Assembly: GCA_004335635.1 (NCBI GenBank)
Contig: QAXH01003692.1
Span: forward strand, 1-24,189
Source: Chloromonas sp. AAM2
Lineage: Eukaryota; Chlorophyta; Chlorophyceae; Chlamydomonadales; Chlamydomonadaceae
DNA: 24,189 nt
Direction of reading: 5' to 3'
In this document: one piece after another, positions 1-9,267 of the stretch
Layout of the letters: each line of letters opens with the position of its first letter
How positions within the stretch are numbered: the first letter of the stretch is position 1
The notes under the pieces: generated by a model
The model's database searches: none
The model's input: only the letters and a program-made list of their open reading frames with translations
Told to the model about the DNA's origin: nothing
Translations under genes and position numbers: made by a program

Positions 1-705
1 CCTAGCTGCCTAGCACCATACGCAAACTGACAAAGAGGGCGCCATTGGATAGATCTCGTCAAGGCGCATCTAGTGGCCTCCTTACTTGGGTCTCTCCACC
101 CCAAACGAAACGCCACATAGGCTTCTTTTGTTGCAGAACGCTTCCTGTCAGTGCCCTCTATCAGCCTAAACACCTTATACCTCAATGTAAAGGGTTGTTC
201 AGCTTCTTCAGGCACTCTAGCCTCCTGATGCCAGTCCGGAAGCAGACGAGTAGGGAAGGATTAAGCAAGGCAGAGCGGGAGTCGCAAGATCAAATGATAG
301 GTTGTGGAAGCTGGAAGGTAGAGAAAGAGACTCACCTCAGCCTATGACACGTCTACAGATAGATACAACGAATTCAAAAAGTTCAGGGCACAGCACAACA
401 CAACAGCTCAAGCGCTGCAGGTCAGCCCCATCCAGCTTAGCAAGCCTAAGAAGCGGCAACGAGGCCTACAGCAGGCAACAGCAGGGCGGACGGAACAACG
501 CGCAGGCAGGAAACGCAAGCAAGCATTTCTGCAGCAGTGGAAGTTGCCAGGACAATGTGGTCGTCGGCCTGGTGATGGGTCCAATGATCGCATGAATGTA
601 ATGGCAGTCAGATGCGCATACCTGTTTCATAGGAAGTAAGCCCAGATTGTACTCAGACTCTACCGCATTAGTTGTGACGCGCGCCTGCCTGCTCATGTGC
701 TGCAG
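1..705. other. Left flank with no recognisable exon
   Basis: This is the 5' side of the P450 fragment. I looked for the upstream P450 parts that should precede the K-helix, in particular an I-helix with the A-G-x-D/E-T-T pattern, and found none in the three plus frames. Open frames at 45-347 and 302-595 have no family resemblance. A CAG/GTCAG donor-like site lies near 420. The stretch may be a large P450 intron, but that is inference. Confidence 0.4.
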
Positions 706-1645
706 CCACCGACTGCTGAGGACCTTGAGCGCCTGCCGTACCTGTGCGCTGTCTTGGATGAGGCGCTGAGGCTGTACCCACCCGCGGAGCAGGCGATACG
801 CGTGCTCACACCAAGGGGCAAAGGCATGGATGTAGGCGACGGGCGGATGTAAGTGAAACTGTCAGAAACCCGCTTTGCGCAATATCAAAAGGGGAACAGC
901 GCGTGCCAGGTTCAGGGACCAACGCAGTTGCTTTGGGTGCTGATCGTTTGCTTTTTCAGCAGGCGCCTTGCATCGTTCAACGGCGTGCAGCGTGGCGTGC
1001 ATCGTGGCGTGCAGCGTGGTCTGTGCGACTTTATTTTGCCCTCGCTATCACCATGCATGTGTTAGTCTACAGTAGCGCTTGTTTATTCATTTGATGCAAA
1101 TCACTGGGTAGTTGACGTCGTCAGAAATACCCGGCAGCCCCTCATCACTACTGGCTGTGACAGCAATCTAGCGGTGTTGCCCTTTGCCAAAACTTTGCCC
1201 GCAGTATCCCTGCAAATGCGTTTGTGTGCCTAGACATCCACGCCCTGCAGCGCGATCCGTCCATCTGGCCACGTGCATCTGAGTTTCTTCCCGAGCGCCA
1301 CATTCCATGCAACAAGGAGCTGGCTCCAAGCAACCCACACGCCTTCTTGCCGTTTGGTTTCGGGTCAAGGTGAGCCTCATGCTCCAGGTCATGCCAAGCA
1401 TCATGCATAACGGGCACACACTACCTCATGTGACTCTAAAGCCCGTCCCTTGCCGGCCTTGTGTCCACAGGATGTGCGTTGGTTTCAAGTTTGCGCTGAT
1501 GGAAGGTCGTCTGGCGCTGGCTCGCGTTGTGCAAGCTTACTCCGTGCAGCCCGCACCTGGCTGCCCACTGCCTGTCTGGAAAACTGGCATCGTGTACTCT
1601 CCTGTGCATGTGTGGCTCACCATCAGCCCACGGCAGCGCGCCTGA
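706..1645 (+). CDS. Cytochrome P450, C-terminal part (3 exons, 5' end missing)
   Basis: Heme-thiolate monooxygenase. The substrate cannot be told from this part. Exons are 706-848, 1205-1369 and 1471-1645; all introns are GT-AG and phases agree, giving 160 residues to TGA. Seen in order: the end of a J'-K region (LERLPYLCAVLDEALRLYPP) with the K-helix ExxR at residues 19-22; the IPANAFV...HALQRDP strand and loop; a PERH in place of the usual PERF at 77-80; and the heme loop FGFGSRMCVG with ligand Cys105, followed by the L-helix FALMEGRLALA. The end, GIVYSPVHVWLTISPR, fits a normal P450 C-terminus. A P450 has about 500 residues, so about 340 are missing upstream; residue 1 here follows a CTGCAG acceptor at 705. 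Motifs suggest a CYP3/CYP711-like clan, which is tentative. It could be an intact gene with distant 5' exons or a truncated copy. Confidence 0.88.
982..1017 (+). repeat. 12-bp tandem repeat, three copies
   Basis: Three adjacent copies of GGCGTGCANCGT lie inside the first visible P450 intron (849-1204). The middle copy differs by one base. No function is apparent. Confidence 0.85.
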
Positions 1646-2478
1646 AGCCAGGGCATTGCAGTTGTGTCGCAAGTGTGGCGCCAAAACGAGATGGCTTTCG
1701 GAGGGATTGCCTGATGTGGCAAACGGCCAAGGGTTTGAGCCCATGCAAAGACCTGCTGTTGGGGTGTGGTGAACCCATGCTTGTTGCGATGGCCAATCCT
1801 TCCCATGCTCCGTCAAGCAGGACGGGGAGATCGGCCATCATTGGAGGCTTGTGTTGCGTTGTTAAGGACTTCACATGCACTCAGGCTGGCAAGGCTCGAG
1901 ACATGACTACAGTTGTTTGACGCCAGCTGGGGTGTGGTAGAGCATGCCTATCGCAGCTCAGCCTCACTCATGCTGCACAGCTCCTGCACACGTGGTGCAC
2001 ATTTAAACGGGGGTGCAAAGTTGTGTACAGTGCATGTAGGCAACGTTGGTAACACAATGACCGCCGCTTCATGGCAGCCCACCATATGCGTCAATGGGAT
2101 GCTCTGTGCCCAACTCCCCTGTCCCTGGGTGTGCGCAGTTATCAGCACCAGGTGCCTGATGAAAGCACGGTTGAACCGCTGGTTTGCCATTAAAAGTTTT
2201 AATTGTCAAGACGTCGCAGGAATGGCCATTGTCGCTGTTATGCAAAAGTTTGCCCATGAGGGGTTGGGCACCTCAGTCACTCGAGTCGCATCACTTTCAG
2301 TTGGTCTTAAAGCAAGGCCTGACGGTAGCGCTGCCAGTGTGATACCATCAATGTCAACATCAACTCCCAGTGTGCCACTGCCACTCTATTTGAATTAACT
2401 TGCCGGTTGTAACCACTTCTGGTCACGCCCAGCACATGTGACCGTCCCTGACCTGCGCCCAGACGTGTAGATGTCAAG
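1646..2478. other. Gap between the P450 and the ATXR2-like gene; probable P450 3' UTR
   Basis: No exon-like coding segment was recognised. Open frames at 1450-1920 and 1913-2398 have no family features and the first overlaps the P450 terminal exon out of frame. A TGTAA at 2408-2412 would give the P450 a 3' UTR of about 0.78 kb and leave under 70 bp before the proposed ATXR2-like start. Confidence 0.5.
2408..2412 (+). terminator. Candidate poly(A) signal TGTAA for the P450
   Basis: This is the first plus-strand TGTAA that I found downstream of the P450 stop at 1645. TGTAA is the usual chlorophyte poly(A) signal. The position is seen; the assignment is inference. Confidence 0.4.
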
Positions 2479-5400
2479 ATGCTGGGTTTGCTAGAGCCTG
2501 CATGCTGTGATGTGGCAACTGCCTATCATGCTCAGGTGACTTTAGATGCGGCCGCCTTAAAAAACCGTTGTGGCCGTGTTATGTAAGTCAAGCCATCGTT
2601 ACTGCCCAACGTGCGATGCGCAGGTTGTGGCATCGTTAGATGCTCCAGTGGAAGTGCGTGATGCAGGCCCCGGCCGCGGCAAGGGCGTTTTCGCAACGCG
2701 AGACCTGGCCGCAGGGGACCTGATCTTCAGAGAAAGAGCCCTGGTAACTGGACGTCTGGCTGCGCTATGTCTTACTGCATGTCGCGTGCATGCTGTGCTG
2801 ATGCCATGCTGCAAAGTCCTGACTGACTTGCATGGTAACATGTTAATTCCATGCATGCTCGCGATCCCATCATTCGTTTTAACCAAGACTCCCAGGCATG
2901 GCACCGCATCCCCAGATATGGCCGTCTACGCATGCCAGCCTGCTGTGCCAGTCCGCTTGGCTCCATCGACAGGCCATGACGGATTGCCTACTCTCAATTA
3001 TGGTGCAGGTCAGCCAGCAAGACAGCGCCAGTCAGGAGCAGGTCACAGCATGCGCTCAGTGTCATCGATTTGTAGGTGGGTCACTGGGCACGTCATGGAG
3101 ACTGCCAGGGCGGCACAAAATTCATGCAATGAACTTATTTGGAACTTAGTTTTTCAGTCCTTCTCAGGCCTTGTCTGCTGCGCATGTTTTCTCTCTGTGG
3201 TCTTCCTGTGTGCTGATGTGGTGTCATGCAGCAATTGGTATGATAACCCGTTTACCAAAGCACAGCATCTTTGCGTCTTGAACTACAGGGTAATGCATTT
3301 GCTTCATATGCCATGCCAGCTGAACAGAGCTGCTGTCACCTTTTTCACCTTGCAATTTTCTGACTTTCCCTCGTGCAGGCAGCGTGGAGCAGCGCATAGC
3401 TCAGCTGCTCAGGCACGTCCAACGAAGAGCACAGCCGCCCCATGCACGCCAGCATGCAGGTGCATGCAGCAGTGGCCATGCGACAAGTGCAGTGGCAGAA
3501 TCGCACTCCCAAGGCGGTGGAACAAACCAAGTCACTGGTGATGAAGACAATCAGGAAGATGAGGAGGAAAGGCTTGAGTGGCAGCAAAGGTTGCATCTGG
3601 TAGGCAGATTCAACAACTGACAACAGCATGGGCTATGCAGATTGATACACACGCACTTAACATCCATCAGGGTGCTGCATCTTGCAGTTGAAAAAGCCCA
3701 GTGTCGCCACTCACCGTTCATGCTGTGCAATGTGAGAAGTGTTATTGTCTGAAGCATTAGCATGGCTGACAGTATGACAAAGTGGAGATGATGCTCAAAG
3801 TAAAAGGTCTGACGGTTTCTGCTGCCCTGCCGCACTTTGCATGCGGCGGCCTTTCCCCATGCCACGCCTGTTCACCCCCTGGATGCGCCTCGAGCCATGG
3901 CAAGCCCAGTCGCAAGGGCAGACACATCCGTGCAACCTGAGCTTACTCTGTTACATGCTGTCAACTGCATGCCCTATATGCTCGCTGCTCATGCACTCAT
4001 CCTGGTTGCATGGCATGCTCAGAAGCCCCATGCTTCCAGGAATCAACAACAAACAAATCCATACCTGGTTGCTGGAGCGAAGCCGCATGACATGCTACCT
4101 TGGGAGTCATGAATCAGCGAGTATTAGGGCTGTGGTGGGCACTGACGAGTGTGCAGTGAGTCTGGTAACCGGGTCGTTTTGTGTTCGTGCGTGGCATGTG
4201 AGGGCTGTCAGCATCGGCTGCTTTGGCTCTGTTAAGGGCCCAAGGTGTGCAGCTGCACAGCCTCTTCATGCCGTCGCCATGAGCACAGCCGTGGGTGGTG
4301 CACGTGAGCTTTATGCATCACCCGTTTTGAAACGGCCCCAGATCATGTGGATCACATGGGGGAAGGCTGTTGTGGGATGCATGCGACAGGCGCACTGAAA
4401 GCCAATGACGTCAGCATGGATTCACTGATCCACGTATCTTACCATGTGACATGCATTCTTGCATCTTGACAGTACAAGCACCACGGGCCGACTGTGCTTT
4501 CATCACGCGCAGGCATAGTCACAGCATTGATCACATGCAGCATGTGTCGTCATCATGACGCGCATTGCCTATCACAAACCATTGAATTCTGTTGGCTTCT
4601 ACACCCATTGTTTACCTGTGCTTTACACTCGCATCATGCATACCATGACCACCCCTTGGCTTTTACACCCAGTCTTTTACACACGCTCTGCGCCCCGTTA
4701 CCACACAGCTTGATGCGTACGTGACTCCTGAGCTGTTGGATGATCTCGAGAACGGACGTCTGCGCTTCCCCCAGTCAGACCAGATACCCATGCCCACACC
4801 CGTGAGTGCGCATCTGCACCATTTGCCGTTGCTTGACAGTTTCACTCTGTCATAAGCCCGTCTCATTATTGATGTCATGGCATTGCATTCAACAAGCCAG
4901 CATACTGCATTGCGTCTCAACACGTGCAGTAAAATGATGTAGCCGAGGAGCTGGTCGCCACGCCAAGACCAATGAGCACATGTTCTACTTGACATGAGCA
5001 GGAAGCTCACAATAAATACCTCTGCACGCAGCACACATCACTGAAAAAGTTAGACACAGAAGCTGACAACCTACCGGTATACATGCGACAATGTGGTTGG
5101 GGTCGAGAATGTTGCACGAATGATGATGCTGGGCTACGTAACGCACTTACTGCCTCACTTACTGCCTTGTTGGTTGAAAGGATCGCATGGACAGCAGTGC
5201 CGCACTGCGCTAGGCACTCAGCAACATTTCTTGCCCGATGACGCAGGTGCACTGTGCGTATGGGTGTGGGGAAACGTACTGCAGCACAGCATGTGCAGAG
5301 TCCGCCTCGCAACAACAGCATTGCTTGCTCTGCCCCGGCAGCAGAACAGCTGCAGCACACGCCAACAGCAGTGGCAGTGGCAGCAGTAGCAGCGCGACAG

Positions 5401-8058
5401 CAGTGGCGCAGCAGCCGCCGGATGTTGTGCATGGCATGGCAGTGGATCGGGCAGCCATGTGGGCGTTTCTAGATCATTCATCCCAGACCAATGACGTGTT
5501 CCGGCTAGCTGCCAAGCTGGTGGCATCTGTGGCTGTGCGGGCATCATTGAACCAGCAATCATATAGCAGTCAAGCACCTTGTGAAAAACTCGCTGGGGCA
5601 ACTTCAAACCGTTCAGATCAGGTACAGGTTGCAGCTGCATCAGCATCGTCTGAACAGCAGGCTCTGGGCACAGACACAGGCGTAGCTGCTTCAAGCTCGC
5701 CCCTTACGCTGTCGACATCAGGTTCTGCAAGCAAGGCCCAGACAGCATCAGCAGGTTTGACGTCCGAGGCTGCATTGGCAGCTGCCTGGCTGCCGTATGC
5801 CGTCGGTTGGAAACGGCTATGGTGGGAGGCGGTTGCAGTGCCTGAGGACGTTGCTGCGGAGGGAGGGGAGGAGCAGTTCACAGAGCAACTCAGGTACGGA
5901 ATACGCCACCGCTCTACATCAGAAGTGCCTTTTTCACGCTTTAGAATGGAAGGGAGGCTGGGGGCGTGTCAGGTACAGGACATGCATGCTTTGGGCATGA
6001 CATGGACAGGCTCGGGCAATTGAACGATATGGTTCTTCAGCACCTGGGCAGGTACAGGCGCATGTTCTTTCACGGTATGGGCAGGCACCAGGCTTCTGAG
6101 CACCTGTTTGTCAGGGCTTCGCTGAGCCGTTTTCGTAGCAGCCTTTGAAGTTGTCATGCACCACAGGGCATGGTACGTGCCCTGTATGCGCATGGCATGG
6201 ATAGACGCCAGGCATATGAGCACCTCTATGAAACGGACATGCACCACTGGGTATGGGCATGGCATTGGCAGGTCTCAAGCACAGCATTGGGGACAGTCAG
6301 ATCAATACATACTGGGCACCGCTGGGAGTTGCAGTTGTGTATGGGTGGGTTTGTGCCCACGAACATGCATCACCGCAAGAGTGTACGATGTGGGACATGT
6401 GTCAGTGGAGTCCACGTCACGCTCTCACAACAGCTGGTCACGTCAGTTTGCTTGTAGGCAGCTTGTCTTGTGCTGCTGCACTCTGTAACACGCAGGGAGC
6501 TGGCATCTGACTCCCTCGTCCTTCTGTGCAAAGCGCTGCCCGGTGTTGTGTCCGCATGGCCCGCCCTGCTGCAGCTGCCTGTCTGGGGTTCAGTGGTGGG
6601 GATGTTTGAGCTCAACAACCTGGGACTGACGGTGCCCTCGCCGGTGGAGGACTTCTTTCTACTGGTGAGGCATTCAAATCGGTGCAGGATGTGTGGGCAG
6701 AATGCTGGAGATGCGAAGGCGTGGGGTCTGTGCTCGTGCTCTGAATCCGTTGTTCTGAATTGATAATCATGGGCCTGGATTCCCTGATCATGTTCTGGAT
6801 TGTGAAATGAGCAGACACAGGAGCTACGGAGCTACTGAACTCCCAAGGCTTTTGAGTGCTTTGAACACACTGGCCTGTTCTAGCCGTCTGTTCGTTTGGC
6901 ACTACGACACCGTCATGAGTGATGGTGTTGGATTTCACGCTGGTGTCTGTACGTGTTGATGCCCGTTTGCATCATAGACGCTGACCAGACTTATCCGTTT
7001 TCTTGAGCCGACCTGCATCGCCTTCCTTTCTGTCTCAGCTTCTGTGCCTGCACATCATGCACCAGGTATGAGTAACAGCTTTTGATTGATCTCACGTGTC
7101 TTGCTTCTGTGCACTCCTGCCTGCTCCCTCAGATTGATGAGCTTCCCGAGCCGCAACGCCTTGCCGCACAGTCCCATACACAACGCTGGCTGGACGCGCT
7201 GGACAGGTGGTACGACACACCCCTGCAGGTGAGCCAGAGCATGTGGCAGAGCTGAACAGTTTGCGCAACAGAGAAGCCTGAAACGGGTGTTGCAGACAGA
7301 GCTCCACACAAGCATAGCACAAGTCATTTATACTACAGGAAAGGAGGTTCACACCTCTATATGCGTGTACGAGCGCGGATCATTACTTGCTGCGACGGTG
7401 AGCATGTTCAATCTCGGAGATAGACTTTCATGCATGCTTTGACTGTGCTTGATGACCCCTGTGCATGCAGGGCACGGGCTTCTTTGCGCTTCAGAGCTGC
7501 GCCAACCACAGCTGTTCGCCCAACGCTGGCACTGAGGGAGAGGCTGATGGGCGTGTGGCGGTGTACGCCCTCAAAGCCATACCCGGGGGCACTGAGGTGA
7601 CCATCAGCTACCTAGATGAGGCGGAGGGGGACGATGCATGGACCTACCAGCAACGCCAAGTACGTGTGGTTGTGGGCATATGGTGTTGCAGGGCAAGTTG
7701 GTGTGAATTTGCCGCGATGGGTCTGTGCCCCGCATCACTGGCATTCCAAGGCCATGCACCGGGCAGTCTGCACCTTGATGTCAAGGATGGCGTTCACCAT
7801 CGTCATACTGCATAAACTGAAGACCTCCATTGTGGCCCATTGTGCTCGTTGAATTGTGCTCGAATCTGGCCAATGACATCGGCAGACTTGCATCGGGTTG
7901 GCCACGCTGTTGACATGTTTGTTGTTTGGCTCTGCTCTGCTCTGCAGGCAGCACTGCGTGACTACGGGTTCACGTGTGCGTGTGAAAGATGCGAGGCAGA
8001 GCGGGCCAGCCGCAGCCGGAAGCCAACACACAAGGGCATCAAACTAGGACGGCGCTGA
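2479..8058 (+). CDS. ATXR2: ATXR2-like SET-MYND histone-lysine methyltransferase (10 exons)
   Basis: Probable nuclear S-adenosylmethionine-dependent lysine methyltransferase; Arabidopsis ATXR2 is reported to act on H3K36. Exons: 2479-2535 (uncertain), 2624-2743, 3009-3075, 3379-3599, 4709-4801, 5247-5893, 6496-6664, 7133-7228, 7471-7659, 7948-8058; about 589 codons, phases consistent. Seen: N-terminal SET strand with GRGKGVFATRD (37-45); first MYND pair C74-x2-C77; acidic linker; remaining MYND ligands C189, C193, C198, C202, H211 and C215; WKRLWWE near 374-380; GMFELNN (437-443) followed by SPVEDFF; catalytic NHSC (502-505); TISYLDE; post-SET C563-x-C565-x2-C568. Domain order and linker motifs match plant ATXR2 rather than animal SMYDs. 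It is longer than Arabidopsis ATXR2 (about 470 residues), largely through a Ser/Ala/Gln-rich insert encoded around 5590-5770. The start is weak: the ATG at 2479 opens a 19-codon exon ending at CAG/GTGACT, in phase. The introns at 3600-4708 and 5894-6495 are the longest. Confidence 0.92.
6077..6226 (+). repeat. Diverged repeat pair, 120 bp apart, in an ATXR2-like intron
   Basis: 6077-6106 and 6197-6226 align over 30 bases with 7 mismatches, exactly 120 bp apart, inside the intron 5894-6495. Both are open in the same plus frame (HGMGRHQASEHL and HGMDRRQAYEHL). This looks like a decayed minisatellite rather than an exon, because the flanking exons already join in phase. Confidence 0.55.
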
Positions 8059-8498
8059 TTTCAGGCATGTGGTCAGTCTCTGAGCAAGCCAGCAGGTGCC
8101 ACTGGACACACAAGACGGCATCTCACAGACTTGCATAATGTTTTTCATGCACTGGTGTACACTGGTGACTGGTGTATGTTTCAGCCTTAAATGAGATGGT
8201 TCTGTGTCGGATATACTTGAACTTCATAATCTTGAAAGCCAACCGCGTCCTGGTCCGCATTGTTATATTATTCATCATGTTGTGCGGCAGTGTGTACTCA
8301 TTAGAGTTTTCCGTCCCGCTGTAGCACCAGATCAAATTGCAAGGGTCATTGGTAGCGAGTTTTGTGATATCACCTTGATGGTATCATGATGATGCCATCT
8401 CGAGCAAGGGCGACCGTGCAATGAATGCAGCATGACGGCGGTCCTGGTCAGCACACAAGCCATCGACAACACAACAGCATACAACATGTTGGTTTTCT

Positions 8499-8503
8499 TT
8501 ACA
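8499..8503 (-). terminator. Candidate poly(A) signal TGTAA for the DUF2358 gene
   Basis: TTACA on the plus strand reads TGTAA on the minus strand, about 765 nt beyond the DUF2358 stop at 9268. I saw no closer minus-strand TGTAA. Assignment is inferred from the chlorophyte consensus. Confidence 0.35.
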
Positions 8504-9241
8504 CCTTTTGTCCTCCACGGATGCCTTCAGGCAGAAAATGACTCGATACTTCGAGGTGGTGAACCAGAAACACGAACACATACTGTACAACGTCTGAAGC
8601 TGAGCGTGCCCACTCCCTTCACGCCATGCCCAAACCGACCAAGATGAAACATGGCACATGCACAGCTTGCCATGTAGTGGTATACTGTCAACAAAGTGGT
8701 AGTCAGCTAACGGTAGCCAGGCATCAAAAGCCCTTGTCGTGCCAATCAAATATGCAGCGATGTCATAATTCTACAGGGTTCCTTTACCAGTGAATGATCA
8801 ATTAAAGGAAGAAAAAGAAGGGAAGGCCAAAGCTGCAGCTGAAACATGTACAACATTCCTGCCTCGAAAGCGCCAAAACTGCATGAAACTGTTCTCCGAT
8901 CAATACAATTGACATCCTGCAAAGGTCTGATCTTCTGCTCTCAGCCCGCGCCTGTCAATCAATGGCTGCCAAATGTACCTGAACCGAGCCACCCTTGCTG
9001 GAGCCTGGACAAGCCACCCTGGCGATTACCACTCTCTTCTCTCAGTCGTGTAGCTTGAGCCAAACTGTGCGAACGTGATTAAGTTAAACTCTTATGACTG
9101 GTGTCCGTTGCTTAGGCTAACCAGAACTGCCCATTTGTGTTGTGCTGCTACCAATGCGCCTTTTTGGCTTAATGGTTGTCATGCGCGTCGGAGAAATGTT
9201 GTGTCTAGCTGCAGTACCATAGGTTGAACCGTGACAAGCCA

Positions 9242-9246
9242 TGTAA
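9242..9246 (+). terminator. Candidate poly(A) signal TGTAA for the ATXR2-like gene
   Basis: This is the first plus-strand TGTAA that I found after the ATXR2-like stop at 8058. It would give a 3' UTR of about 1.2 kb that ends next to the DUF2358 stop codon. Confidence 0.4.
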
Positions 9247-9267
9247 TGATGGATGCTGATGACAGGA

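Larger units (their letters stand above)
8059..9267. other. Convergent 3' intergenic region
   Basis: The stretch lies between the stop codons of the ATXR2-like gene (plus) and the DUF2358 gene (minus). No coding exon is recognisable; a 121-codon minus frame at 8384-8749 is Cys/Trp/His-rich and lacks family features. It holds candidate poly(A) signals for both genes. Confidence 0.6.

Noticed and set aside
45..595. Overlapping plus frames at 45-347 and 302-595 as upstream P450 exons
   Set aside because: Neither shows P450 helices or the I-helix threonine motif, and neither has a donor that fits the phase of the exon at 706.
2570..3541. 323-codon open frame as one protein
   Set aside because: Only 2624-2743 is an exon in this frame. 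The rest reads through the intron 2744-3008 and past the exon at 3009, which uses another frame.
5238..6023. 261-codon open frame as one protein
   Set aside because: Coding similarity to ATXR2 stops at the CTCAG/GTACGG donor (5893) and resumes at 6496 in phase; the tail is intron.
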